The position numbers and the translations under genes are program-made. Below are positions 18,321 through 27,329 of a DNA stretch of 64,000 bases, one piece after another (the first letter of the stretch is position 1; every line of letters starts with the position of its first letter). Below the pieces are notes generated by a model that ran no database searches, had not been told where the DNA came from, and saw only the letters and a program-made list of their open reading frames with translations. The DNA is from Paenibacillus polymyxa (GTDB taxonomy: Bacteria > Bacillota > Bacilli > Paenibacillales > Paenibacillaceae): positions 1,820,001 through 1,884,000 of the forward strand of contig NZ_CP015423.1 in NCBI RefSeq assembly GCF_001719045.1, in the 5' to 3' direction.

Positions 18321-18548
18321 ATGGATTTGTCTGTACCGTCTCATGCCAACATTGAGTATATGATTGAGGGTATTAAAACCAAGCTCCGTATGGCGAGTGG
18401 TGCTGCTATGCAGGCATCCGCTTTCTCGCTGGAGCAATACGAGGACATCCATGATGTCTATGATATGGTGATAAGCAAGCCTAACCTGAGCATTTCAGAG
18501 GTTGAAGCTATTGTTTCTGAACTGGGTAGATTGCGTAAGTCCTCCTGA
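18321..18548 (+). CDS. yfkK: DUF1128 family protein, YfkK-like
   Basis: The 75-residue protein matches DUF1128: the N-terminal NIEYMIEGIKTKLRMASGAAM and the QYEDIHDVYDMVISKPNLSISEVEAIVSELGRLR tail are typical of the family (about 70 residues). It is a small helical cytosolic protein of unknown function. GAAAGGATGG lies ahead of the ATG. It is divergent from yyaC, with a shared promoter region between, and ends before a strong hairpin terminator. Confidence 0.85.
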   Translation: MDLSVPSHANIEYMIEGIKTKLRMASGAAMQASAFSLEQYEDIHDVYDMVISKPNLSISEVEAIVSELGRLRKSS

Positions 18549-18632
18549 ATTAGCTTATAGGAATACAGCTCAGCTGTATTACAACCTATCATCATGAACA
18601 ACAGCCTTCATGATAGTGGCCCTGTCAGCGTA

Positions 18633-18694
18633 AATAAAGCTCGTATCTCCGCTCGTCTCAACAGACGTGCACCGGGATACGAGCTTTATTTTTT
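18633..18694. terminator. Bidirectional terminator with long loop
   Basis: A 15-bp perfect stem (AATAAAGCTCGTATC and its complement) encloses 28 bases, followed by a T-run. It separates the convergent yfkK-like and pirin genes. Confidence 0.75.
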
Positions 18695-18744
18695 CGAATG
18701 CATATGCGCATTTTCATACACTTCTTCACTCACTCAAGGATACT

Positions 18745-19464
18745 TCAAGGCAAATCCGCTAACACCAGTTCAGATATATCCTCATTGCCTGTAGCTCGTA
18801 TCTTTAAGTTACAGCTTTTTTGAATTCGCGCGGCATCGCCAGGCCCTAACTGAAAATCCCCATCCTGGCACGTAACTTCCACATGACCGTTAACTACATA
18901 GATGTGGGTGCGGCGCTCCTCTTGCTGCGGATATTCAAGCTGCTGTCCTTTTTCCAATCTGCTCAGATACAGATTTATATCCTGCGCGATGGATAACGCC
19001 CCCTCCACTTCTGAACCAGACACAACAGGCTGAAGCCGATTTAGACGTTCACTGTGCTTGAATCTTTGCACCTGATAAGAAGGCTGAATGCCAGGACTCT
19101 CGGGTAAAAACCACATTTGCAAAAAACGAACCGGTCTTTCATCCCCAGTATTTCGCTCTTCATGTTCAATTCCGGTGCCTGCACTCAGAACCTGGATCGA
19201 GCCGCTTTTCAAATCCTGCTCATGTCCTAAGCTGTCGCTATGATGCAATTGGCCTTCAATCACGTAGGTGACGATTTCCAAATCGTGATGCGGATGTCTT
19301 TTGAAGCCTTGCTGCGGTTCAAGCTCGTTATCATTATGGGCTAGCATACAGCCAAAATGGGCATTGCTCGGATCTTCATAATCGGCAAACGAAAAGCTAA
19401 ACTCACTATGAATCCACCCTTTATTTGAGGTATGTCTTTCTGCCGATGTCACTATTTTAATCAT
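18745..19464 (-). CDS. Pirin family protein
   Basis: The start at ATG 19464 (MIKIVTSAERHTSN) has GGAGGTG six bases upstream, giving 239 residues. Bicupin pirin motifs are seen: HPHHDLEIVTYVIEGQLHH holds the metal-binding His residues, then the GTGIEHEERN segment. Pirins bind a metal, and some show quercetinase activity or act as regulators; the role here is not known. The gene appears monocistronic. The 230-base upstream region to the PAP2 gene holds a T-rich AT stretch but no clear operator. Confidence 0.9.
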   Translation of the reverse strand: MIKIVTSAERHTSNKGWIHSEFSFSFADYEDPSNAHFGCMLAHNDNELEPQQGFKRHPHHDLEIVTYVIEGQLHHSDSLGHEQDLKSGSIQVLSAGTGIEHEERNTGDERPVRFLQMWFLPESPGIQPSYQVQRFKHSERLNRLQPVVSGSEVEGALSIAQDINLYLSRLEKGQQLEYPQQEERRTHIYVVNGHVEVTCQDGDFQLGPGDAARIQKSCNLKIRATGNEDISELVLADLP

Positions 19465-19695
19465 CCTTAACACCTCCATGGATTACAGTTCCGTAAAGCA
19501 GCTTTGCTTCGTGATGACTATTCCACTTCCGGCCCTGGCATTACAAACGCTGTGATACGATCCCTTTACCCCGGGCTTATATGCCTCAATCAGCCTGTCG
19601 TCTCCGTCGGGTTTTGCTCTTAAGTTCATTATTAGTTAAGTTAATAGTACGAAAAATTGAATCTATCATAGCCATAAGGAGGAGATTTATTACAT

Positions 19696-20400
19696 ATGCT
19701 ATCTCATGAACCCCAACCATCCCGGTTCCTACCAAGCTATTTGCGCCGTAGTCTGTGTGCATCTATTATCATGATCGCTGTGTTGCTTCTCATCGCCTAC
19801 TCTGTGAAGTGGATTGGCACAGCTCCTTTTCTATATTGGGATGAACGCATACAGGATGCCGTTTTTCCAGACACAGCAGCTGCTCGTTACCAACTGCTAA
19901 CCATCGCTATATTCATTACATCTTTAGGTTCACTCCGCATGTCGTTGATCATCGCCCTCGGTGCTGCTACCTTGTGTTGGGTCAGCCTTCGTTCAAAAGC
20001 TTATTCCTTTGCGATCCTAAGCAGCTTTACGGCGATGTGGGTGCTAAATACGCTCATTAAGGAAATTTTGCAACGGGAACGTCCGTCACTTCAACATTTG
20101 GTTGAAGCCGGGGGTTATAGTTTTCCCAGCGGTCATGCGATGATTTCTATGGGATTTTTCGGAACGATATTTGCCATTTGGACCATAGAACGAAAGATTC
20201 GTGGGCGTTCGCTCTTTCTTCCGTGCGCTCTGGGTGCACTACTGATTCTCTTGATTGGATTAAGCCGCGTATATCTAGGCGTTCACTTTCCTACAGATAT
20301 CGTGGGTGGCTATATTGCGGGTATAATTTGGCTGGTGTTTACCGTTCCTGTGATCTATTGGCGAGCGCGCATGCAGCTTCCTTCCACTCCCCACCGGTAA
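19696..20400 (+). CDS. PAP2 family phosphatase
   Basis: The 234-residue membrane protein carries the three PAP2 motifs: KEILQRERPS (Lys and Arg-Pro), SFPSGHAM (catalytic His), and SRVYLGVHFPTD with the conserved Arg, His and Asp. Such proteins dephosphorylate lipid phosphates, commonly undecaprenyl pyrophosphate or phosphatidylglycerol phosphate. Five to six membrane segments are seen. The ATG has GGAGG about ten bases ahead. It appears to be transcribed with its own promoter, ahead of two small membrane genes. Confidence 0.92.
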   Translation: MLSHEPQPSRFLPSYLRRSLCASIIMIAVLLLIAYSVKWIGTAPFLYWDERIQDAVFPDTAAARYQLLTIAIFITSLGSLRMSLIIALGAATLCWVSLRSKAYSFAILSSFTAMWVLNTLIKEILQRERPSLQHLVEAGGYSFPSGHAMISMGFFGTIFAIWTIERKIRGRSLFLPCALGALLILLIGLSRVYLGVHFPTDIVGGYIAGIIWLVFTVPVIYWRARMQLPSTPHR

Positions 20401-20537
20401 ATGTCTGAGTCGGCTTTTTGTTTCACTCCGGGTCACGACGTTTATATACGAAGTAAGCAAGGCTCAGCAATATCGAAGCTCAGCATTCATCAAAAACGTT
20501 ATGGTTTTGTGAACTTAGGATAAGGGAGGCGATCCTT

Positions 20538-20795
20538 GTGTGGGGAATTGTACTAAGTATTGTAATGGCTATTATTATCGGATTGATTGGCGATGCACTG
20601 GCTGGTCATGAAATGCCTGGCGGCATTGCCGGCTCTATGATTGCTGGATTTGTAGGAGCTTGGCTAGGTGTCATGCTATTGGGAGACTGGGGCCCGGTCA
20701 TCGGAGATTTTGCAGTCATTCCAGCCATACTCGGAACCGCATTGTTCGTGTTCTTGCTCGGACTGGCGTCCAGGCTATTAAGAAGGGCTACCTAA
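20538..20795 (+). CDS. Small GlsB/YeaQ/YmgE-type membrane protein
   Basis: The 85-residue protein starts at a GTG at 20538 with GGGAGG eight bases upstream. It has the glycine-rich three-helix pattern of the transglycosylase-associated family (IGLIGDALAGHEMPGGIAGSMIAGFVGAWLGVMLLGDWGP). Such proteins are commonly stress-induced. The YtxH-type gene follows in 51 bases, so both may be cotranscribed. No sigma-B promoter with proper spacing was found in front. Confidence 0.85.
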   Translation: MWGIVLSIVMAIIIGLIGDALAGHEMPGGIAGSMIAGFVGAWLGVMLLGDWGPVIGDFAVIPAILGTALFVFLLGLASRLLRRAT

Positions 20796-20846
20796 AATTT
20801 TATATATATTTTTTATTCTTTAATTCTATAAGAGGAGTGATATAAC

Positions 20847-21248
20847 ATGAGTAACATTGACAATCAAAATATGGCAAGTACTTCAGGTTTTGCAAAAGGT
20901 TTATTTATTGGAGGTTTGATTGGTGCTGCCGCAGCCCTGCTATTCGCGCCGAAGCCGGGTCGTGATTTGCGTAGTGATCTGTCTGATAAAATTACAGTTG
21001 TCTCCGATAAAACAAAGGACGTGGCATCTGTAGTGAGCAGCAAAGCGACAGATTTGGCCAAAACCGTTTCCACCAAAACAGCAGATGTAGCCAAAACGGT
21101 ATCCGAGAGCAAAGACAACATCGTATCCAGCGTAACCAAGGCTTCTGCAGATGTCGCTAATGAAGCAGCCAAAGCGGATAAAGAAGTTATGGATGCAACG
21201 GCTCAAGCGGCCAAGGATACGCAAAAACAATTGAATGCAAATTCCTAA
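20847..21248 (+). CDS. YtxH-domain general-stress-like protein
   Basis: The 133-residue protein has an N-terminal membrane segment with the YtxH pattern GFAKGLFIGGLIGAAAALLFAPKPGRDLR, then a repetitive alpha-helical tail of Lys, Thr, Val, Ser and Ala (VSSKATDLAKTVSTKTADVAKTVSESKDN) that should form a coiled coil outside or along the membrane. In B. subtilis ytxH is a sigma-B member, but no obvious sigma-B promoter precedes this gene. GAGGAGTGATATAAC precedes the ATG. A terminator follows at 21291. Confidence 0.85.
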   Translation: MSNIDNQNMASTSGFAKGLFIGGLIGAAAALLFAPKPGRDLRSDLSDKITVVSDKTKDVASVVSSKATDLAKTVSTKTADVAKTVSESKDNIVSSVTKASADVANEAAKADKEVMDATAQAAKDTQKQLNANS

Positions 21249-21290
21249 CAGCTACACATTCTGATGGCAAAAAATAAGCCCTACACTGAA

Positions 21291-21321
21291 CAGCCAGCAT
21301 GCAAGAAGCTGGCTGTTTTTA
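21291..21321 (+). terminator. Terminator after the YtxH-like gene
   Basis: An 8-bp perfect stem CAGCCAGC / GCTGGCTG with a short loop is followed by five T. Confidence 0.85.
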
Positions 21322-21339
21322 AATGATAGAAAGGCTGGG

Positions 21340-21816
21340 ATGACAATGAACAAGCCAAATTCCTATGGAGATGATCTTACCGCGAAGAACAAAAGAACCT
21401 TTCATCCCCTACAGGCTCAAGATCAGCCAGATGAAGTTTCATCCAAGCAGACTTCTTCTACTCATAATCATGTTAAAACACATGATCAGGAGAGGGACTT
21501 TGATGTAAATGAGCATCCTTTTGAGCTGCGCCATGAGGTCAAGCGGCTTAACAAACGCTTAGATCAAATAGCAGATACGCTCGAAAGAGCAGAATTCAAA
21601 GATATTCTGGAGAACTACTCCAGCACTAAAAGAAGAATTATGAGCAATCTGACCGCAGGCATTGCACGTGGTCTCGGTCTTACGCTGGGCACAGTGGTTA
21701 TACTCGCCTTGCTCGCTTGGTTGCTCAGTTTCCTGGTACAGTTAAATCTTCCGGTCATCGGAGATTTCATCGCCGAATTATTAGGATATATCAAAATGAG
21801 CCAAGGTACTAAGTAA
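21340..21816 (+). CDS. DUF5665-type membrane protein
   Basis: The 158-residue protein has a polar N-terminal half rich in Gln, Ser and His, a coiled-coil segment (LRHEVKRLNKRLDQIADTLERAEF, about 66-90), then two hydrophobic segments (TLGTVVILALLAWLLSFLVQL and a shorter VIGDFIAELLGYI). The C-terminal half resembles DUF5665 proteins. Function unknown. The ATG at 21340 follows AAAGGCTGGG; an alternative ATG lies six bases on. A bidirectional terminator lies downstream. Confidence 0.7.
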   Translation: MTMNKPNSYGDDLTAKNKRTFHPLQAQDQPDEVSSKQTSSTHNHVKTHDQERDFDVNEHPFELRHEVKRLNKRLDQIADTLERAEFKDILENYSSTKRRIMSNLTAGIARGLGLTLGTVVILALLAWLLSFLVQLNLPVIGDFIAELLGYIKMSQGTK

Positions 21817-21833
21817 TCGTCCTTATCTCATTT

Positions 21834-21899
21834 AAAAACGATCCATCGTAACCGATAATAGACTCCTCAAAGAGCCTCCAGTTACGATGGATCGTTTTT
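21834..21899. terminator. Bidirectional terminator
   Basis: An 18-bp perfect stem (AAAACGATCCATCGTAAC and its complement) with a 28-base loop lies between convergent DUF5665 and corA genes. Confidence 0.85.
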
Positions 21900-21931
21900 T
21901 ATTTGTACATTGTAACAGCTGTAATCAACCG

Positions 21932-22891
21932 CTACAATTTGTTGCGCTTGTTAGCCTTCAATAAATCTCCTGTCCACCCCTTCATCATCAGCCAGCCGTA
22001 CATTCCCGCCATACTTAGCAATGTGGCAATAATCACGGTGGTAAAACCCCAGCCTGTTTTAATCCAAGGCAGATTTTCAAAGTTCATGCCCCATATAGCG
22101 CCCACTACGGTTGCTGGTGTAAATACGGCGGTGACAATGGTGAGCGTCTTCGTAATCTCATTCCCCCTAAATGCGGAAATGGCGTCGTCAATGGAGATCA
22201 ATGTGTCGATTTCCTTTTCATAATGCAGGAAAAGTCCTTCCATCCGAGTAACACGGTAAAGTAACTGCTTAAAAAAACGATTCTCCTCCAGTTGATCCAG
22301 ATATGCCTCCCGAGAAGCCGTCACCAGCTCTGAAAAAGGAATGAACATATTGCTCCAATACAACAGCTCGAAACGTGCATTCAATATAGAATCCATCAGC
22401 GTACGGGCATTCCTTTTCTCCATCTCCTCTTCCAGTCTTCTCAGGTTGATCTCGAACTTATCCATACCTGTATGAAAATAATGAAGCACGGCTCTCGCCA
22501 ATACAAACATGCCGTCAGCTGCATCCTCACACTGTTCCAGCATTTTTTGGCGTTCCGCGGTGTGCATGATTTCACGGGTATTTTGATCCAGATTTAACGT
22601 CACTAACTTCTGGTTTAGAACCAAAAAATAAAACTTGTTGCAATTACGCTGACTGTCGATCTCCTCCTGAACGGAGTAGATCAGCGACCCGTACATTAAG
22701 GGCTGATTGCCATCTGGAAAGCGCACAGATATAAAGCTGGATGGAATGTCCTCTACCTTGTCCAGCCATTCCGCGGCTTCTGGGAGCTTCTCCTTCAAGT
22801 GCTGTATGACCGAATCTTGCCAATTCCCAGCACTGATGTCCCACCATTCCCATCCTCCACGAAAGGAAGAAATCTGTTCAAATGCTGTCAT
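21932..22891 (-). CDS. corA: CorA family divalent metal transporter
   Basis: The 319-residue protein is a CorA-type magnesium or cobalt channel, with a long helical cytosolic domain and two C-terminal membrane helices. The family signature GMN is present at the end of the first helix (IWGMNFENLPW). The start at ATG 22891 (MTAFEQISSFRGG) lies behind GGAGGAAGG; the open frame extends to 22981, but that stretch overlaps the sigB terminator, so it is not coding. Length suits the family (about 315). It is divergent from nothing and follows the sigB terminator closely. Confidence 0.88.
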   Translation of the reverse strand: MTAFEQISSFRGGWEWWDISAGNWQDSVIQHLKEKLPEAAEWLDKVEDIPSSFISVRFPDGNQPLMYGSLIYSVQEEIDSQRNCNKFYFLVLNQKLVTLNLDQNTREIMHTAERQKMLEQCEDAADGMFVLARAVLHYFHTGMDKFEINLRRLEEEMEKRNARTLMDSILNARFELLYWSNMFIPFSELVTASREAYLDQLEENRFFKQLLYRVTRMEGLFLHYEKEIDTLISIDDAISAFRGNEITKTLTIVTAVFTPATVVGAIWGMNFENLPWIKTGWGFTTVIIATLLSMAGMYGWLMMKGWTGDLLKANKRNKL

Positions 22892-22926
22892 GGATTCCAA
22901 CCTTCCTCCCAACTTTTTTCGCTTTA

Positions 22927-22966
22927 TAAAAAGGACACGCTTCCCATATCGGAATAACGTGTCCTT
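22927..22966 (-). terminator. Terminator of the rsbV-rsbW-sigB operon
   Basis: A 9-bp stem AAGGACACG / CGTGTCCTT with a long loop ends in TTTTTAT on the minus strand, just past the sigB stop. Confidence 0.75.
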
Positions 22967-23011
22967 ACGATGTGACGCCAAATATGTTAAGCCAAGAATT
23001 CCGCGGTCTTC

Positions 23012-23785
23012 TCATGAAATAGAGGAATTAGACATAATCTGCTTCAGCTTTTCCGTTGCCCGCTTCTGAATACGTGAAACGCTCATCTGCGATACGCCCA
23101 ACGTCTGTGCAATCGCACGTTGAGATTGACCGTCCTGAAATGCCAGAAGAAGCACCTTTTGTTCCTGCTCCTTCAGTTGGCTTAAAGCCTGCTGCAAATC
23201 CATTCGTTTTTCCACAGTGTCATAATCGTTAGCATCCGAGCTAATGAGCTCGCCTAACGTAGCTGCACTCTCTTCCTGAGATAAAGGAGAGTCTAGTGAA
23301 ACATAGTGATAGCACTCACGACCAGCAAGCACCTCGATCGTTTCTTCTACGGTAAGATCCAAATAGGTCGCAATCTCGTCTACATTGGGTGAGCGTTCCA
23401 ATTTAACGGTCAGTTCATCAATAGCATGTTGAACAAGCGCACCCTTTTCCTTAATGCGGCGAGGAACCTGGATGTACCAGGATTTGTCGCGCAAATAATT
23501 TTTCATATGTCCCAGCATACTTTTCATAGCATACGGTTCAAATGGGATACCCAAGCTGATATCGTATTGCTGAAGCAGACGTATCAAAGCCATCTGACCG
23601 GTCTGATATAAATCCTCGTATAAGTCCGGACGGTTACGGGAGATCTTCCCGGCAGCCATCTTGACCATTGGCTCATACTTGCGGATCAGCACGGTAGCAA
23701 TCTCGTTATCTTTTGTTTGCTGGTACTCCCAGATTAGACCAACGGCTTCATCCATCGACTCCGGGGGAGTTACCTTTTCATTCAT
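23012..23785 (-). CDS. sigB: RNA polymerase sigma factor SigB (general stress)
   Basis: The 257-residue sigma-70-type factor has region 2 (YEDLYQTGQMALIRLLQQYD), region 3 and the region 4 helix-turn-helix (QSQRAIAQTLGVSQMSVSRIQKRATEKL). It belongs to the SigB/SigF/SigG group. Its position in an rsbV-rsbW-sigB cluster identifies it as the general stress sigma factor. It overlaps the rsbW stop by four bases (ATGA), coupling translation. SigB directs stress genes with GTTT(A/C)- and GGGTA-type promoters; one such site is seen at 34031. Free SigB is released when RsbW binds dephosphorylated RsbV. Confidence 0.9.
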   Translation of the reverse strand: MNEKVTPPESMDEAVGLIWEYQQTKDNEIATVLIRKYEPMVKMAAGKISRNRPDLYEDLYQTGQMALIRLLQQYDISLGIPFEPYAMKSMLGHMKNYLRDKSWYIQVPRRIKEKGALVQHAIDELTVKLERSPNVDEIATYLDLTVEETIEVLAGRECYHYVSLDSPLSQEESAATLGELISSDANDYDTVEKRMDLQQALSQLKEQEQKVLLLAFQDGQSQRAIAQTLGVSQMSVSRIQKRATEKLKQIMSNSSIS

Positions 23786-24234
23786 ACTCTTTCCTCACTT
23801 CTGGTTAGGCGCTTTACCAGCACCACTTCGGTGCCTTTTCCTGTCTCATTCAAGATATGGACATCGTCCATAAGCGCCTGCATGAGATAAAAGCCTAATC
23901 CGCCTATCTGCGCATCATTCAACTCCTTGTCATGCAAGGATGCGATACGGGACGGGTCCTCCACACGTTCAAAGCTCTCCCCTTCATCTTTGACACGAAT
24001 GGACAACGAAGCTTCATCAAATTCAAATGTCACTTCCACGACTCCCCCCTCATGACCATATGCATAAAGGACAGAGTTATTACAGGCTTCCGATACAGCC
24101 ACTTTCATGTCTTCAATATCCTCATAAGAGAATCCCATTTTCGCGGCAATACCGTATAAATTTAATCTTACAATATCAACAAAGTCAGCAGTTGCCGGCA
24201 AATTAAGAACTACTTTTTGAATTTGAGCATTCAT
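23782..24234 (-). CDS. rsbW: Anti-sigma factor and serine kinase RsbW
   Basis: The 150-residue GHKL-type kinase both binds SigB and phosphorylates RsbV. Seen: the N-box region AVSEACNNSVLYAYGHEGG, DEGESFERV (the Mg-ATP-binding DxGxG-like segment) and GGLGFYLMQALMDDV near the C-terminus. It follows rsbV by 18 bases and overlaps sigB, the standard order. A strong AGGAAAGG-type site lies upstream of the ATG at 24234. Together with RsbV it forms the partner switch that holds SigB inactive in unstressed cells. Confidence 0.9.
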   Translation of the reverse strand: MNAQIQKVVLNLPATADFVDIVRLNLYGIAAKMGFSYEDIEDMKVAVSEACNNSVLYAYGHEGGVVEVTFEFDEASLSIRVKDEGESFERVEDPSRIASLHDKELNDAQIGGLGFYLMQALMDDVHILNETGKGTEVVLVKRLTRSEERV

Positions 24235-24252
24235 TTCTTTTTCTTTCCTTTC

Positions 24253-24591
24253 CTATTGGGAATTCTCCTGGGGGACAAAGAATTTGGCAATACCGGTCAT
24301 ATCAAACAGCTTTTGAATTTGAGGCGGTACCTCTTGAACAGCAAAGCGAGACTCCATCCCATGCCTTGCTTTTAAAATGGATAACAAGATACCAATACCC
24401 GTGCTGTCAATGTATTTAAGGTCTCTCAAGTTAATAATCAAATCTTGGCTGGACTCCCCCACCAAAGGCTCCATCACCAGACGAAAATCAGGTGCTACCG
24501 AAAGATCCAACTCTCCACTCAGATAAACGGTATTTACGCCATCGGTTGTTTCTGTAATTGCATTAAATTTCTCATTTTTATTTGTATTCAT
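24253..24591 (-). CDS. rsbV: Anti-anti-sigma factor RsbV
   Basis: The 112-residue STAS-domain protein carries the phosphorylation motif IDSTGIGILLSIL, where Ser63 is the RsbW target. Dephosphorylated RsbV binds RsbW and frees SigB. It is the first gene of the rsbVW-sigB part, about 100 bases downstream of a hybrid kinase gene in the same direction; a TATAAT lies in that gap, so it may be transcribed both from its own promoter and by readthrough. The ATG at 24591 has GGGAGAG upstream. Confidence 0.92.
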   Translation of the reverse strand: MNTNKNEKFNAITETTDGVNTVYLSGELDLSVAPDFRLVMEPLVGESSQDLIINLRDLKYIDSTGIGILLSILKARHGMESRFAVQEVPPQIQKLFDMTGIAKFFVPQENSQ

Positions 24592-24690
24592 AGGCCTACT
24601 CTCCCGAAAAAAGATTTCCCTACATACTAACCCATTATACGAGCGTTTGAATCACGGTATAACTTTTTAAACACTACCAAATGCCACCAT

Positions 24691-26361
24691 CTAGGCTTCA
24701 TTGATTTGATCTTTACCCGGCTGCATTGGAAAATGGTCCGGAGAATGCCGTAGCAACGCCTGTTTTACACTGCTGATTTTAACGGGCTTACTAATATAAT
24801 CGTTCATCCCAGCTTCAATACATCGAGGCTGAATACCCTCCATGACGTTAGCCGTCATGGCGATAATGGCAGGTTGGGATCTTCCCGCCAATTGTTTACG
24901 CATTCTACCCGTACATTCCAGACCGTCCATCACGGGCATCTGCAAGTCCATAAAGATATAGTCATAGTCCTGATTCGCCATGACCATATCAAGCGCCTGT
25001 TGCCCATCTGCTGCCACATCTGAAGCTAAACCAAGCTTATCCAGTATATTAACCATTAGCTTCTGGTTGATCGGATGGTCATCCACCACCAGTACAGGTT
25101 TACGACTTGGAGACTCCTGATGTGGAATTTCCCAATCGTGGCTGGACTCCCCCTTCAGTTCATTTTCCTCAGCAAAGCCAAGCTTCATTGTAAAATGAAA
25201 CGTCACGCCTTGTTCTCCACTCGTATCTACACGAATATCTCCGCCCATCATATTCACCAAGGTTTTACAAATGGCAAGTCCTAACCCGGTACCACCATAT
25301 TTACGCGTCATTGAAGAATCCAGTTGGGAAAAGGGCTGAAATAGCCTTCCGACCTTAGCCGAATCAATGCCAATGCCTGTATCCTTCACAGAAAACTCAA
25401 CGGTAAGTCCATTGTCACTGTGCTCTTTGACAGATGCGAAGACATATACCCCGCCTCGGTCTGTAAATTTGACGGCATTGGATACCAGGTTAATCAATAC
25501 TTGTCGCAATCGCCCCATATCTCCATATAACACCGGTGGCATCTGTTCATCGAGAAAATAAACCAGCTCCAAATTCTTTCGGTTGACTTCTACTGTAAAC
25601 AGGCTGAAAACTTCCTTGATACAGGAAACCAGATCAAAAGGATATTCCTCTACCTCCATTTTGCCTGACTCCAGCTTGGTAAAGTCCAGAATATCATTAA
25701 TGACCGCTACCAGCGCGTCTGCGCTACGACGGATGATATCAGCATATTCCTGCTGATCGGTCTGCAGCTCTGTCTCCATCAGCAGATCAATCATGCCAAT
25801 AACACCGTTCATAGGTGTACGGATCTCATGGCTCATCATTGCCAGAAATTCCGTTTTGGCATTGGCAGCAATCTCTGCTGCCTCCTTGGCGGCAATCAGT
25901 TCGCTGTTCATCTTCTCAAGCTCCTGCGTCTTGTGGTGAAGCAGCATGGATTGTGTCTTCAAGCGTTTGTTTGTCAGATACATTTGCACGAAGCCTTCAA
26001 TTTTGGACTTGAGAATTTGAGGGATGAACGGCTTCACCATATAATCAATACCACCGGCCGAATATCCCGCAAACAAATGCTCAGCTTCCTTGCTGTTAGC
26101 TGAAATAAAGATGATCGGAATATCCTTTGTTTTCTCTCTGGCCTTGATTAACTTTGCAGTCTCAATTCCATCCATACCCGGCATCTGCACATCAAGGACT
26201 ACAAGTGCGAATTCATCTTTTAATAGACATCGCAGCGCTTCTTCCCCGGATGTGGCTTTTACCAGATTATATTGTTCACTCTCCAGCACCGCCTCAAGAG
26301 CGAGCAGGTTCTCAGGTCTGTCATCTACCAGCAATATATGAATCGGTTCATGAAGCCCCAT
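24691..26361 (-). CDS. Soluble hybrid histidine kinase, REC-HisKA-HATPase-REC
   Basis: The 556-residue protein has no membrane segment. Domains: an N-terminal receiver (about 5-120, D57 in [13 protein letters not shown]), a coiled coil (130-165), HisKA with H178 in [12 protein letters not shown], HATPase (about 280-395, with NAVKF and KYGGTGLGL), and a C-terminal receiver (about 420-540, in [10 protein letters not shown]). It lies between the CheR gene and rsbV, only 20 bases from the former, so it is likely part of sigma-B signalling. No counterpart is known to me in the classical B. cereus rsbK locus. The input may be phosphotransfer from the larger kinase. Confidence 0.88.
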   Translation of the reverse strand: MGLHEPIHILLVDDRPENLLALEAVLESEQYNLVKATSGEEALRCLLKDEFALVVLDVQMPGMDGIETAKLIKAREKTKDIPIIFISANSKEAEHLFAGYSAGGIDYMVKPFIPQILKSKIEGFVQMYLTNKRLKTQSMLLHHKTQELEKMNSELIAAKEAAEIAANAKTEFLAMMSHEIRTPMNGVIGMIDLLMETELQTDQQEYADIIRRSADALVAVINDILDFTKLESGKMEVEEYPFDLVSCIKEVFSLFTVEVNRKNLELVYFLDEQMPPVLYGDMGRLRQVLINLVSNAVKFTDRGGVYVFASVKEHSDNGLTVEFSVKDTGIGIDSAKVGRLFQPFSQLDSSMTRKYGGTGLGLAICKTLVNMMGGDIRVDTSGEQGVTFHFTMKLGFAEENELKGESSHDWEIPHQESPSRKPVLVVDDHPINQKLMVNILDKLGLASDVAADGQQALDMVMANQDYDYIFMDLQMPVMDGLECTGRMRKQLAGRSQPAIIAMTANVMEGIQPRCIEAGMNDYISKPVKISSVKQALLRHSPDHFPMQPGKDQINEA

Positions 26362-26380
26362 GGAATCCTCCTAAGCATCT

Positions 26381-27250
26381 CTATTTAATCTTCCGGTATA
26401 TTTTTTCTATCCGGTCCAGCGGCTCGTAGGAATCACTATAATCGGTAAAATGTATGGATTCCTTGGCCCCAAGCACCAACACACCAAAATGACTTAAGCT
26501 ATCATAAAACAACCCATGTACATGGTTGCGAAGTTCGTCGTTAAAATAGATCATGACATTCCGGCAAAAAATCACATTGAACTCGTTAAAGGACCGGTCT
26601 GTCGCTAAGTTGTGCTCCGCAAAAATAATATTCTTCCGTAAAAAAGGATGAAACATCACTGAATCATACTTGGCTGTATAATATTCAGAGAACGATTGTG
26701 TGCCCCCGGACTCCAAATAATTTTTGGTATACAGCTTCATTCGGTCGATCCCGTATACGCCTTCCTTCGCCTGCTGTAAAGACAGGTTATTCATATCCGT
26801 CGCATAAATGCGAGCCTTATCATATAAGCCTTCTTCATGCAGCAAGATCGCCATAGAATATACTTCCTCACCAGTGGAACAACCTGCATGCCAGATTCGA
26901 ATGTACGGATACGTTCGCAAAATAGGAATGATTTTCTGCCTGAAATTTAGAAACAGCTCCGGGTCACGGAACATCTCGGTCACCGGAATGGAAAGGCTTT
27001 GTACCAGTCTATCGAAGGCGCTGCGATCATGCAGCACCTTCTCCTGAAGTCCTGATATCGTGCTTACGTTCTCGGACTGCGCATGATAATAAACACGCCG
27101 CTTAATCGAAGGCAGAGCATAGTTACGAAAATCGTAGCCGTACAGCCGATGTATACCTTCCAGCAACAGCTCAATCTCAATCAATTCCCGCTCAGTATCA
27201 TTCGATTTCACTTCATTAGCAGCATTATCCGCCATATCCTTAGATGTCAT
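26381..27250 (-). CDS. CheR-type protein methyltransferase, RsbM-like
   Basis: The start at ATG 27250 (MTSKDMADNAANEV) has GGAGAG seven bases upstream; the frame extends to a TTG at 27295 without a better site, so the product is 289 residues. CheR motifs: VTEMFRDPELF, IWHAGCSTGEEVYSMAIL (SAM motif), YATDMNNLSL and FCRNVMIYFN. CheR-type enzymes methylate glutamates of receptors; in B. cereus the analogous RsbM methylates the RsbK kinase and restrains sigma-B. The gene sits just after the large kinase gene, as RsbM does relative to RsbK. The target here is inference. Confidence 0.88.
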   Translation of the reverse strand: MTSKDMADNAANEVKSNDTERELIEIELLLEGIHRLYGYDFRNYALPSIKRRVYYHAQSENVSTISGLQEKVLHDRSAFDRLVQSLSIPVTEMFRDPELFLNFRQKIIPILRTYPYIRIWHAGCSTGEEVYSMAILLHEEGLYDKARIYATDMNNLSLQQAKEGVYGIDRMKLYTKNYLESGGTQSFSEYYTAKYDSVMFHPFLRKNIIFAEHNLATDRSFNEFNVIFCRNVMIYFNDELRNHVHGLFYDSLSHFGVLVLGAKESIHFTDYSDSYEPLDRIEKIYRKIK

Positions 27251-27329
27251 AATCTCTCTCCAATTCCTAAATAGGTTTTGCCTATGCCGCTCCAATCATG
27301 TGTCGATTTATATTACCCATTTTTTTGGG

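Noticed and set aside
20400..20537. Sigma-B promoter before the GlsB-like gene (GTTATG, 14 bases, GGATAA)
   Set aside because: The -10 candidate lies directly on the ribosome binding site, leaving no room for a leader.
24592..24690. Sigma-B promoter for rsbV
   Set aside because: GTTTAA and a GGGTTA are present, but their spacing does not fit the consensus; only a TATAAT is credible.
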